Part shown: positions 25,682-32,878 of the stretch, in pieces
How the letters are laid out: the number at the start of each line of letters is the position of its first letter
How positions within the stretch are numbered: the stretch's first letter is position 1
NCBI RefSeq assembly: GCF_027497195.1
Contig: NZ_CP114905.1
Span: 3,944,001-4,008,000, forward strand
Length of the DNA: 64,000 nt
Direction: 5' to 3'
Source of the DNA: Streptomyces sp. WMMC500
Lineage (GTDB): Bacteria; Actinomycetota; Actinomycetes; Streptomycetales; Streptomycetaceae
Translations under genes and position numbers: made by a program
Notes under the pieces: generated by a model
What the model was told of the DNA's origin: nothing
What the model saw: only the letters and a program-made list of their open reading frames with translations
The model's database searches: none

Positions 25682-25700
25682 CATAGATTCATGTGCTATG
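25682..25700. promoter_or_regulatory. Palindrome CATAG-N9-CTATG, candidate LysR operator
   Basis: A perfect 5-bp inverted repeat with a 9-base spacer lies in the gap between the LysR and transporter genes. It ends exactly at the LysR ATG (25698-25700). LysR proteins bind interrupted palindromes near their own promoter, so this could mediate autoregulation and control of the operon. Its overlap with the start codon hints at a short or absent leader, or at use of the next ATG at 25704. Confidence 0.4.
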
Positions 25701-26633
25701 AGCATGGATCTCTCTCTTCGCCAGCTCCGGGTCATCGTGGCGGTCGCCGACGCCGGCGGGTACAGCGCGGCGGCGCGTGCTCTGCACATCGCGCAGTCCT
25801 CGCTCAGCCGGACGGTGCTGGAGGTGGAACACCGCGTGGGCGTGGCGCTGTTCGAGCGGACCACTCGGAAGGTGGCGCCCACGCCCGACGGTGAGGAGCT
25901 GTTGGCCATCGCCCGCAGACTCCTGGCGGAGTTCGACGCGGGCATGAACCACTTCCAGGGATACCTGGACGGCACCCGCGGCGCGGTCTCCATCGCGACG
26001 CTGCCCTCGCTCGCCGCCAGCATGCTCCCGCCCGTCCTGTGGACCTTCCGGCAGGAACGCCCCCACGTGTCGGTGACGGTGCGCGACGGCCTGTCGGACG
26101 AGGTGCTGGACCACGTCGCCACCGGCGCGGTGGACCTGGCCGTCACGGTCGCTCCCACCGTGCCGCGCCCGCTGCGTGGCCACCGCATCGCCCAGGACCG
26201 GTTCGTCTGCGTCTTCCCGCCCGGTCACCCCTTCGGTGCGCAGCGGCGGCTGGGCTGGCAGGACCTCGCCGGAGAGGCGTTCGTCGCCTTCGACCGCCAG
26301 AGCAGCATCCGCGCGTACGTCGACCGCACCCTGCGCGAGGGCCGCATCGAGCTCGGGCCGGTGACCGAGGCCCGCACCATCGGCGGCGTGGCCGGGCTGG
26401 TCGCCGCCGGCATGGGAGTGTCGGTCGCTCCCGGCCTCACGCTGCCCCTGATGAGCTTCGCCGCGCTGCGCAACCGTGTGCTCCGCCACCCCGAGGTGGA
26501 GCGGGACATCCACCTGGTCCACGACCCCGGGCGGCCGCTGTCGCGCACCGCCCGGGATCTGATGGCGGCCCTCGGCCAGGCCGGTACCCGAGGGCTGGTC
26601 CTGCCCACCGGCGCCCGCTGGGCGCCGGGGTGA
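25698..26633 (+). CDS. LysR-family regulator of the adjacent AtuA/transporter operon
   Basis: A 311-residue LysR regulator. The helix-turn-helix is at residues 5-62 (GYSAAARALHIAQSSLSRTV), followed by a linker helix and a two-lobed effector-binding domain from about 90 to 300. Start choices are ATG 25698 or ATG 25704, two codons apart; both give SLRQLRVIVAVADAGG at the N-terminus. It is divergent from the CitMHS/AtuA operon, the usual arrangement for a regulator responding to the pathway substrate. Its 3' end is convergent with an esterase gene. Confidence 0.9.
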   Translation: MSMDLSLRQLRVIVAVADAGGYSAAARALHIAQSSLSRTVLEVEHRVGVALFERTTRKVAPTPDGEELLAIARRLLAEFDAGMNHFQGYLDGTRGAVSIATLPSLAASMLPPVLWTFRQERPHVSVTVRDGLSDEVLDHVATGAVDLAVTVAPTVPRPLRGHRIAQDRFVCVFPPGHPFGAQRRLGWQDLAGEAFVAFDRQSSIRAYVDRTLREGRIELGPVTEARTIGGVAGLVAAGMGVSVAPGLTLPLMSFAALRNRVLRHPEVERDIHLVHDPGRPLSRTARDLMAALGQAGTRGLVLPTGARWAPG

Positions 26634-26651
26634 CGGGAGGGGCGCCGGGCC

Positions 26652-28046
26652 CTAGCGGGGCCGCCGGCGCTGGTCGAAGAGCCAGTCGATGACCACGTCG
26701 TTCTCGTATGTCTGGGCCCAGCACAGGTGCGCGTTCCCCGGAGTGGTCCCTGCCGGGTAGCTGGTGAACAGCGTGTGGCTGCCGTTCGCCCGGGCCCGGC
26801 GCAGCAACGCGCGGGAGCGCGCCTGGAACTCCGCCTTCGGCAGGTCGTTGGGCCACTCGCCCCGGGTGACCCCGGCACCGGCGCGCTCCACGGCGTTGAT
26901 CAGCGTCCATGTGCCGGGGTTGCCGAACCGTCCCTCGCGGTACGGCACGACGGGGTCGTCGACGGAGTGGTCGGCCCAGAGGGGGACGTGCGTGATCCGG
27001 TCCATGACGGACGGGTCGCCCCAGCCTGCGGTCGGCAAGGCGGCGGCGAACCTCGCGGGGTACCGGGGGAGCAGGTCGAAGATGCCGCGGCCGCCCGACG
27101 ACAGGCCCACGAGGTAGATCCGGTCGGCGTCGACGGGATGGGAGGCCACGAAGGCGTCGAGGAGATCGACGGTCGCTGCCCGGACCCCGTCGTCGGTCCA
27201 GTCCGTACCGTCTTCGCCGTCCATGGGGCGCGGCAGCGGCACCTGGGGAGCGAGGACGAACGCCGGGTGCCTGCGCTGCCGTTCGGGCTTGGCGAAGGTG
27301 ACCGCGATCCGGTTCCCGGTGAGCTGGGTCACGTTGTTGTCGGCCACCTCGCCGCCGCCGTGGAGGGTGACCACCAGCGGGTACCGGGTGGCGGCACCCG
27401 GGTCGCGTACGAATCCCTCGGGCAGGTGGAGCCGGAAGCGCACCCCGAAACCACGGGTGTCGGTGAACGATCCCGCGGTGAAGCCGTCGACCACGGGGGT
27501 GAGGACGCCGTCGTTGTGGACGGCGAGGGGACTCGCGGGGAGCACGACTCCGTCGCGGCGGTCCGTCACGTCGGCCACCTGGCGCACGGCGTAGGCGCCG
27601 TCGAGCGGATAGGGGTCTGTGTGGAGTCCGGGCGGGACGGCCGGCGCGTTCGGGTCGCCGGGGTCGAGCTCAATGATCAGGTGGTGGCCGGGCCGCCCGG
27701 GGCGTGCGCGGTCGTCGGTCCCGGCCACCGCGTTGGGGTAGACGCGGGTCACCGTTCGGGCCGCCGTCTCGCCCGCCACGGTCGCAGCAACGGTGAAGGC
27801 GGCGGGCGGGATGATGCCGCCGCGCACGTCGACGGGCTTCGCGTACCGGAGGGCGACGGCTGTCACGCGCCATCCTGCACGGGGCGTGACCCGGGCGAGG
27901 AGATCGCACCCCAGAACCGGATTCCGCCCGGACGCCGCCCCCCGGGACGACGACCTCGCCGCGGCGGCGACGTCCGCGCCGATGGCGGGAGTCGCGACCG
28001 CTCCCGCGGCCAGGGAGAGTGCGGAGCGTCTGCTGAGGGGTGTCAT
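26652..28046 (-). CDS. Secreted alpha/beta-hydrolase esterase (feruloyl/PHB-depolymerase-like)
   Basis: A 464-residue exported hydrolase. ATG at 28046 gives a signal with SRRSALSLAAG, fitting the Tat pathway. Residues 50-230 look like an Ig-type beta domain seen before the catalytic domain in EstA-like enzymes. The catalytic domain has TLHGGGE near 275, the nucleophile GLSSGGRG near 315, and candidate acid and His residues in SVDDPVVPYREG and NAHLCW near the end. Likely substrates are esters on plant polymers or polyesters. It is not obviously tied to either neighbour. Confidence 0.8.
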   Translation of the reverse strand: MTPLSRRSALSLAAGAVATPAIGADVAAAARSSSRGAASGRNPVLGCDLLARVTPRAGWRVTAVALRYAKPVDVRGGIIPPAAFTVAATVAGETAARTVTRVYPNAVAGTDDRARPGRPGHHLIIELDPGDPNAPAVPPGLHTDPYPLDGAYAVRQVADVTDRRDGVVLPASPLAVHNDGVLTPVVDGFTAGSFTDTRGFGVRFRLHLPEGFVRDPGAATRYPLVVTLHGGGEVADNNVTQLTGNRIAVTFAKPERQRRHPAFVLAPQVPLPRPMDGEDGTDWTDDGVRAATVDLLDAFVASHPVDADRIYLVGLSSGGRGIFDLLPRYPARFAAALPTAGWGDPSVMDRITHVPLWADHSVDDPVVPYREGRFGNPGTWTLINAVERAGAGVTRGEWPNDLPKAEFQARSRALLRRARANGSHTLFTSYPAGTTPGNAHLCWAQTYENDVVIDWLFDQRRRPR

Positions 28047-28202
28047 GGCGGTCTCGTCTCGTCGTCGCGCGCGGCGTATGGCCCACGAGTGTGGATGCGG
28101 CGCCGGACCCGGTCCACCAGCGGTGCCATACCAGCTTCGGATCCGCTGATGCGCCCCGCGCATGGATAGCCACTCGGGCAACCGACATGGAGACCTGACA
28201 CC

Positions 28203-28318
28203 ACTGTGTACCAAGGACGCGAAGAAGTTCCGCGCCTACGGCATGATCCTGCTCGCCCGGAACCCCGACGCCCCCTCACTGCCCACCGGTGTCTTCGTTT
28301 TCGGGCCCACGCGGAGGT
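28203..28318 (+). pseudogene. C-terminal gene scrap, unidentified
   Basis: A 38-codon open stretch reads LCTKDAKKFRAYGMILLAR and continues to a TAG at 28316-28318, with no start codon or ribosome site. It looks like the tail of a lost protein. No family was recognised. The 78-bp repeat begins right after it. Confidence 0.3.
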
Positions 28319-28396
28319 AGCCGCCAACGGGCCCCACGGCGCCTTCCCTGCGACAACCCGGCGGCCGAACTCACCCCCAGCACAGGCCATCCCGCC
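28319..28396. repeat. 78-bp imperfect repeat, copy 1
   Basis: This matches 35878-35956 at most positions, including an identical 19-base block (CCCGGCGGCCGAACTCACC) and a shared CGCCTTCCC. In both places a small gene starts 25-60 bases downstream, so it may be a mobile promoter segment or a shared island boundary. Confidence 0.6.
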
Positions 28397-28420
28397 AGAC
28401 CGGGCCCTACGCTCCGCAGG

Positions 28421-28720
28421 ATGACCAACCCCGACGAAGCGAAAGAGTCGATACGCATCGCGACCGAGTTCCTGAGCCTCTGGCTGAAGGACGACCGGGA
28501 GAAGGCCGTCAGGCACATCGCCAGGGTGGTCCACGGCGCAGACGACCACGGCCGCGACCGGATCATCACCGGGCTGCTCAACCTGAACATGCTCGTGATC
28601 CTCCAACTGGCGCAAGCACACGGAACCGAAGACGATGAGGACATGACAGCCTGGGCACACGAGCACCTGCGCAGGATCGCCGGTGAGCTGCCGGACTGGG
28701 ACCCCGAACCAGAGGAGTAG
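28421..28720 (+). CDS. Small acidic helical hypothetical protein
   Basis: A 99-residue protein starting at ATG 28421 with a CGCAGG run just upstream. It is mostly helical and acidic (ESIRIATEFLSLWLKDDREKA, then a hydrophobic LLNLNMLVILQL stretch) and ends in DPEPEE. No family was recognised. It follows the 78-bp repeat directly. Codon use matches its neighbours. Confidence 0.55.
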   Translation: MTNPDEAKESIRIATEFLSLWLKDDREKAVRHIARVVHGADDHGRDRIITGLLNLNMLVILQLAQAHGTEDDEDMTAWAHEHLRRIAGELPDWDPEPEE

Positions 28721-28741
28721 CGCAGCATAGGCTCATCGAGA

Positions 28742-29008
28742 ACCAGGACCTGCGCCCCGGCCGGTTCACCGCCCACCAGGCCGCCACCCTCCTCGACATC
28801 AGCCTCGGCGGCGTCCGCCAGCTCGTCCATCGCGGCCGACTCCACCGCGCCGGCGGCACCCCGCGCCCTGGAGACCCTGGCGGTGCGGCTGCAGTGGGAG
28901 CCGCTGCGCCTGGTCGCCGGCGCGCTGCTGGGCTGGGCCCGGCCGCCGGAGTACCCGTCCAAGGCGGACGGCGAGCCGGCCGCGCTCGCGCGCCGGACGG
29001 GGCCGTGA
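28742..29008 (+). pseudogene. Two joined phage-type gene fragments
   Basis: The first part (to about 28873) reads as a helix-turn-helix segment: FTAHQAATLLDISLGGVRQL. The second reads LETLAVRLQWEPLRLVAGALL and on to a TGA at 29006-29008. They are in different frames with no start codon, so both appear to be leftovers. The second piece ends on the GTGA start of the next gene, as in the intact phage-like arrangement. Confidence 0.45.
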
Positions 29009-29286
29009 CGACAGCGGAACAGGCCGCAATGGCGGTGGAGCTGGCGACGCTCCGCGGTGAGATCCGCACCGACATGGTCGACATCAAGGGCAGCCTCGCC
29101 GTGCTGGTGGAGCGCAGCAACCGCACCGAGCAGGACGTGCGGGACCTGGCGCGCAACACAGACGAGGACATCAAGGCCCTGCGCGCCGACGTCGAGGACG
29201 TCAAGCGGTGGCGGTGGATGGCCACCGGTGCCGCCGTCGCGGTCGGCACCGCCGCCGGCGTCGTCGCCAGCATCATCACCGGGTGA
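29005..29286 (+). CDS. Phage-type small coiled-coil / transmembrane protein (XhlA-like)
   Basis: A 93-residue protein with GTG start at 29005 overlapping the stop of the fragment before it. Residues 10-65 are a charged coiled coil (DIKALRADVEDVKRW) and 68-92 a single membrane segment. This layout matches XhlA/holin-partner proteins in prophage lysis modules. A strong terminator follows. Here it is probably a relic of a prophage; no lysin or holin remains beside it. Confidence 0.5.
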   Translation: MTTAEQAAMAVELATLRGEIRTDMVDIKGSLAVLVERSNRTEQDVRDLARNTDEDIKALRADVEDVKRWRWMATGAAVAVGTAAGVVASIITG

Positions 29287-29298
29287 AGGAAACGGGGG

Positions 29299-29340
29299 AG
29301 CGCCCCGCCGTCTGGTCTTCGGGCCGGGCGGCGGGGCGCT
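29299..29340 (+). terminator. Strong GC hairpin terminator
   Basis: AGCGCCCCGCCG (29299-29310) pairs perfectly with CGGCGGGGCGCT (29329-29340), an 18-base loop, followed by TTTCGT. Confidence 0.75.
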
Positions 29341-29387
29341 TTCGTCGTGCCTGATGCAATCGGCGAGCCGCTTATTAAGAGGTCGTC

Positions 29388-29795
29388 TCAATTGGCGCGC
29401 CGTCTTCGTGACGTGCGCTTCATGGCGTGACTGGGGTCCAGTGAGAAGCCGAAGGCGTTGTAGAAGGGGGCGACATCGGCGCTGGCGATGAGCATGGTGG
29501 TGCGGGTGTCGTGGTCCTCGGTCCAGTCCAGGAGGGCGTTGACCATCCGCCGGCCGAGACCAGCGCCTTGGTGCTCTGGGGTGACGGCGATGTCGACGAG
29601 GAACAGGTACATGGTGACGTCGCCTACCAGCCGTGCCATGCCGACGGCCCGGTCCTGCTGGCGGGCTACGACTCCGAATGCCGAGCTGTCCAGGGCCTGG
29701 CGGCATGCCGTCGTCGACGGCGAGGTCCACCCGACAGCTGACCGAAGCGCCTGGTATTCCTCCGGACTCGGGAGTTCCTGCTCGATGCGGTACAT
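29388..29795 (-). CDS. GNAT-family N-acetyltransferase
   Basis: A 135-residue acetyltransferase. DIAVTPEHQGAGLGRRMVNAL near residue 78-98 contains the acetyl-CoA loop Q-x-x-G-x-G/A. DVAPFYNAFGF near 118 is the usual C-terminal motif. ATG at 29795 opens only 11 bases from the stop codon of the transposase tail, on the same strand. Substrate unknown; the sequence resembles small-molecule GNATs. Its placement hard against an IS relic suggests rearrangement here. Confidence 0.8.
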   Translation of the reverse strand: MYRIEQELPSPEEYQALRSAVGWTSPSTTACRQALDSSAFGVVARQQDRAVGMARLVGDVTMYLFLVDIAVTPEHQGAGLGRRMVNALLDWTEDHDTRTTMLIASADVAPFYNAFGFSLDPSHAMKRTSRRRRAN

Positions 29796-29806
29796 GGCCG
29801 AAGAGA

Positions 29807-30016
29807 TTAGCCACGGCGGTTCACGCTGGCCGTGGTCCTCCGGTAGCAGATGAGAGCGCTGGCGATGCCGACGAACGCGAGGAAATGCTCGGCCTTGCGC
29901 TCGTAGCGGCGGTGGAGTCGGCGGCACCCGCCCAGCCAGGACATGGTCCGCTCCACGACCCACCGGTGCCAGCCCAGCCGGTTGGTGGTTTCGAAGAGGA
30001 CCCTCGCGTTCTGGCG
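29807..30016 (-). pseudogene. C-terminal fragment of an IS5-family transposase
   Basis: About 70 codons read on the minus strand end TAA at 29807-29809. They contain NRLGWHRWVVERTMSW, then GGCRRLHRRYERKAEHF and ALICYRRT. This is the conserved WVVERT...RRLxxRYE end of IS5-type DDE transposases, including the last catalytic Glu. Nothing of the rest of the enzyme is present, and no clear terminal repeats were found. Confidence 0.8.
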
Positions 30017-30173
30017 CGATGAGAGCGACTTCGCCCTGCAGGCCGTTGACTACTGCCTCTGGGCAGTCTTCCGCAAGTGGGAGAGAGGCGACGACACCTG
30101 GTACAAGAAGATCGAACAGAAAGTGCAGAGAGAATTTGATCTATGGGGCACAGGCACGATCGAGTACTACTGA
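30012..30173 (+). pseudogene. C-terminal fragment of a DUF3800 protein
   Basis: On the plus strand from about 30012 the frame reads DFALQAVDYCLWAVFRKWER, then IEQKVQREFDLW and GTIEYY before a TGA at 30173. This is the conserved end of DUF3800 proteins, which often lie in mobile or defence regions. The upstream part is replaced by the transposase tail on the other strand, so the gene was cut at about 30012-30020. Confidence 0.65.
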
Positions 30174-30190
30174 TCGCGAAAAGCACGAAC

Positions 30191-30242
30191 CCCCGATCAG
30201 CTAGGCTCGCGCCGAGCCCAGGGGCTCTTTCGCCGATCGGGG
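30191..30242. terminator. Compound hairpin
   Basis: CCCCGATC (30191-30198) pairs with GATCGGGG (30235-30242). Inside, GGCTC and GAGCC (30204-30218) form a second stem. It may end transcription from the DUF3800 remnant. Confidence 0.5.
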
Positions 30243-30382
30243 TCGTGTCTGTAGGGCATTCTTAGCGCTGTCTCACATAAGCCGACAGTGACGATTCGCC
30301 GTGTGGCATCACTTTGTGTAATCATCTGAGGTTGGTCGGCTGGCTGACCCTCGATGAGGGCGGGCGCCATCGTGCTTGCCTA

Positions 30383-31237
30383 TCAGCCCAGCGCCTCGAT
30401 CGCGCGCAGGACCAGGGCCCGCGCCTCCGCCCCGTACACCGCGAGCTGTGTGAACTTCGCGAATGCCTGCTCGTACAACTCGATCTCGCTGGGTGCGGTG
30501 ACTCGCACGCGCGCGGCGAGCAGTTCGACGTTGACCTGCGAGTCATCGAAGATCGTGAACGCCTCCAGCGGCCACACGATCCCCTCCCGCGACGCAGCCG
30601 TGGGCACGATGCCGAGGGAGACCGCGGGCAGCGTCATACAGGCGAGCAGGTTGCCCAACTGGCCGGACATCACGCCTGCGTCACCGAGGTGGTGGTTCAG
30701 CACGTGCTCCTCGACGAGTACCGCGAATCGGTGGTCGCCTTCGCGGATGACCCGTGAGCGTCGCATGCGCGCGGCTACGGCCTCGCTCACATCGTCCGGG
30801 GTGCCGCGGAAGCGGGCGATGGTGCCCATCAGCGCGGCGGCGTAGGCCGGTGTTTGCAGGTAGCCGGGTACGACGTTCGAGGCGTAGGTGCGGAAAGCTC
30901 GCGTGCGTTCGTACAGCGGTGCGGCGGCTTCCTGCAGTCGGCGCAGTCCGGTGCGCTGGAGCCGGCGCCACTGGACGTACATCTGGTCCGCCTGCCGGTT
31001 GGCGGCGATGAGGTCCAGCGCCTGCCCCTCGACGTCGCACGCGGTGCACCAGGCGCGTATGTCGGCGTCAGACGGGGCAGTGTGAGCGTTCTCGATTCGC
31101 GACGGCTTCGCGACCGACCAGCCGCAGCGCGCGGCGAGTTCCTTGCTGGTGATCCCCGCGTCCAGGCGCAGCTCCCGCAGCCGGGCCGCGAGAGCCGCGC
31201 GCGCCTCATGAGCACTGGACGACGGGGAAAGGGGCAT
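30383..31237 (-). CDS. XRE helix-turn-helix regulator with DUF5753 domain
   Basis: A 284-residue regulator. The helix-turn-helix is at residues 15-70 (GITSKELAARCGWSVAKPSRIE). The DUF5753 domain runs from about 90 to 280, with ERTRAFRTYASNVVPGYLQT and the typical VLVEEHVLNHHLGD. Such proteins in Streptomyces pair with small partner proteins and are tied to differentiation and antibiotic control. ATG at 31237 follows 5 bases after the DUF6879 stop. It is the third gene of a minus-strand trio divergent from small-protein module copy 1. Confidence 0.9.
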   Translation of the reverse strand: MPLSPSSSAHEARAALAARLRELRLDAGITSKELAARCGWSVAKPSRIENAHTAPSDADIRAWCTACDVEGQALDLIAANRQADQMYVQWRRLQRTGLRRLQEAAAPLYERTRAFRTYASNVVPGYLQTPAYAAALMGTIARFRGTPDDVSEAVAARMRRSRVIREGDHRFAVLVEEHVLNHHLGDAGVMSGQLGNLLACMTLPAVSLGIVPTAASREGIVWPLEAFTIFDDSQVNVELLAARVRVTAPSEIELYEQAFAKFTQLAVYGAEARALVLRAIEALG

Positions 31238-31242
31238 CGGGG

Positions 31243-31758
31243 CTACTGGATCTCGTACTCGTCGTGCGGGATCGCGCGCGCCCAGACCTTCTCGAACGCC
31301 GCGGCGCAGCGCTCTACGAGGGGTGCATCGTCCTGTAGTTCCTTGTCGACCCACTGTCCGTCACCGGAGAAGTGGTGGATGCGGATGAGCCGGTCGTCGA
31401 AGATCCAGAAGTCGCAGCCGGGGAGCAGCAGGTCCGCGGTGTGGCGCCGCGGTAGCCACCGCACCGACTCGCCGGCCTTGACGTTGGCGGTGGTGACGTA
31501 GTGCTCCCAGCGGATGTAGTCGGTCACCGGCTCGCTGACGACCCGGGCCCGGCGCATCGACACGCCGCGGGAGACGGCGGCTGCGACGTCGTCGTGGAAC
31601 GGCCGCCACCAGGAGGCGCGGTCCTCCCAGTCGACGCGGTGACCACGCTGCCACCCCTCGAAGCGGGGGTTGGAGAAGTACCGATCGCGCATCTCCAGGT
31701 GGACAGCGGACTGCTTGGCGCTGGCGAGGAGTTCACCGAACTCCGGAATCGAGTTCAT
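31243..31758 (-). CDS. DUF6879 family protein
   Basis: A 171-residue protein with the family features: a helical start (FGELLASAKQSAVHLEMRD), then RGVSMRRARVVSEPVTDYIRWEH, GESVRWLPR and LPGCDFWIFDDRLIRIHHF. DUF6879 proteins almost always accompany an XRE-DUF5753 regulator, as here. The function is unknown; they may bind and modulate the regulator. It overlaps the upstream small gene by 26 bases and precedes the regulator by 5. Confidence 0.85.
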   Translation of the reverse strand: MNSIPEFGELLASAKQSAVHLEMRDRYFSNPRFEGWQRGHRVDWEDRASWWRPFHDDVAAAVSRGVSMRRARVVSEPVTDYIRWEHYVTTANVKAGESVRWLPRRHTADLLLPGCDFWIFDDRLIRIHHFSGDGQWVDKELQDDAPLVERCAAAFEKVWARAIPHDEYEIQ

Positions 31759-31984
31759 CGCACGCCCTCCTGAGTGCGGGGATCATCCTCTGCGGGATCC
31801 TGATGATGGTCTCCTCCGGCGGCTTCGGCGATCGCGCCGGTGATGTGCTGTCGCAGTCGGCAGTCGTCTCGTCGTCGGCGGTGTAGCTCTGGACGAGTAA
31901 GTCTCCCGCCTCCGGGTCGACCCACACTGTGGGGCATCCGTCTTCGTCCGTCTCCGGGTCGATCCCAACGAATCGAATGGTCAT
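31733..31984 (-). CDS. Small acidic partner of the XRE/DUF6879 pair
   Basis: An 83-residue protein starting at ATG 31984. MTIRFVGIDPETDEDGCPTV, then VWVDPEAGDLLVQ and TIIRIPQRMIPALRRAC, follows the pattern of the short proteins found upstream of DUF6879 genes. It is first in the minus-strand trio, which suggests one regulated unit. The molecular role is unknown. Confidence 0.75.
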   Translation of the reverse strand: MTIRFVGIDPETDEDGCPTVWVDPEAGDLLVQSYTADDETTADCDSTSPARSPKPPEETIIRIPQRMIPALRRACDELDSGVR

Positions 31985-32153
31985 GGCAACCCTCCTGTCC
32001 CGCGAGCTGGTTACGGGGAATATCACCACCATCAGCCGGTGAGGTGACGCCGTCAAGGGCGCACTGTGGTGGCACACCAGCACACTTCAAGGCACGCGTA
32101 ATTCTGTGTAACCCGTCTCCAATCCGCCGCCCTGCATCCCTACCTTCCTGGGC

Positions 32154-32342
32154 ATGGCCGCCCAAGCAGAGGCGTCGTCGGCGCCTGAACGTCCGTTGCT
32201 GACCCTGCGCGTGTCCCGCGACAGCGGGCGCACCTACGAGCCCGAGAAGCGGTTCTACGCTCGCGACTGCGAGCCCTCTCTGCTCAACGGCACCTACCCG
32301 CCCTGCGAGTGCCCTCGCCACCGCGGAGGGCAGCGACCGTGA
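32154..32342 (+). CDS. Small-protein module copy 1, first gene (Cys-rich, 62 residues)
   Basis: The protein contains TLRVSRDSGRTYEPEKRFY and ends CECPRHRGGQRP. The same core appears at 34258-34446 and 39290-39496. The paired cysteines and Arg-rich body suggest a small metal- or nucleic-acid-binding protein; no family name is known to me. ATG at 32154 has no strong ribosome site. Its stop overlaps the GTG of the next gene by 4 bases. The three-gene XRE/DUF6879 unit lies divergently upstream. Confidence 0.75.
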   Translation: MAAQAEASSAPERPLLTLRVSRDSGRTYEPEKRFYARDCEPSLLNGTYPPCECPRHRGGQRP

Positions 32343-32551
32343 GCGCCGATGCCGGAGACGTGGCCGTCCCGCGGACCTACCCGTCGCCGCCCGTGTTCCT
32401 GCCCGTCCGCGAGGGCCAGGAGGCGCGGCCCGTTCTCGACTGCGCGGGATGCAGCTGGCTCGACCAGGAGCGCCGGGACGCGCGCAACCGCGGCGACCAC
32501 TCCACCGCGAGCGACTGCTCCGTCCGTATCCGCCGGCACCCCACCCACTGA
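32339..32551 (+). CDS. Small-protein module copy 1, second gene (70 residues)
   Basis: GTG at 32339 overlaps the stop of the first gene. The protein has TYPSPPVFLPVREGQEARP, then CAGCSWLDQERRDARNRGDH and a C-terminal RIRRHP. CxxC plus a later Cys may bind metal. The family is found three times in this window. Function unknown. A conserved hairpin follows at 32560-32588. Confidence 0.75.
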   Translation: MSADAGDVAVPRTYPSPPVFLPVREGQEARPVLDCAGCSWLDQERRDARNRGDHSTASDCSVRIRRHPTH

Positions 32552-32559
32552 ACTCCCGT

Positions 32560-32588
32560 CCCCTGGCCGCCTGTCCGACCGCTAGGGG
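32560..32588 (+). terminator. Hairpin after module copy 1
   Basis: CCCCTGGC (32560-32567) pairs with GCTAGGGG (32581-32588), one G-T pair. The same hairpin sits after copies 2 and 3 and keeps pairing there despite base changes, which argues for selection. Confidence 0.55.
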
Positions 32589-32687
32589 CGGGCCAGAAGC
32601 CCCGCCCGCCGTTACGCCGGCTCCGGCGGGCGGGGCGCCGCACCACCGCCCCGGGCGTTCCGGGGCGCTGGAGAGGAGGCGCACCCG

Positions 32688-32810
32688 ATGACCAAGAACC
32701 CGCTGACGATCGACCCCGCCGCCTGTGGAGACCCGGGCGACGAGGACGACAACACCGACATCGAGGACGGCGACGGAGGCGGCGGCAACCCGTCCCCTGG
32801 CCACCGCTGA
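32688..32810 (+). CDS. 40-residue acidic, glycine-rich peptide
   Basis: ATG at 32688 has a near-perfect ribosome site, GAGGAGG, 8 bases upstream. The peptide starts MTKNPLTIDPAACGDPGDED, continues Asp/Glu-rich, has four Gly in a row, and ends PSPGHR. It has one Cys. The acidic N-terminal part recalls a RiPP leader, but there is no obvious core. A decayed relative lacking the start lies at 34736-34795 after copy 2, so it belongs to the duplicated unit. Confidence 0.55.
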   Translation: MTKNPLTIDPAACGDPGDEDDNTDIEDGDGGGGNPSPGHR

Positions 32811-32830
32811 GATACCCCGAAATGTCAGTT

Positions 32831-32852
32831 CCCGCGGCTACGGTGCCGCGGG
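32831..32852. promoter_or_regulatory. Palindrome CCCGCGG-N8-CCGCGGG, copy 1
   Basis: A perfect 7-bp inverted repeat lies 26 bases before the ATG of the duplicated protein gene. The same element with two base changes in the spacer precedes the second copy at 34815-34836. TGTCAGTT lies directly before it in both. It could be an operator or a leader hairpin. Confidence 0.55.
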
Positions 32853-32878
32853 GGCCGACCCGGATCGACAGGAGCACG

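Noticed and set aside
29371..29385. GAGGTCGTCTCA as a terminal inverted repeat of the IS5 relic
   Set aside because: No matching inverted copy was found on the other side of the transposase tail, and a GNAT gene lies between.
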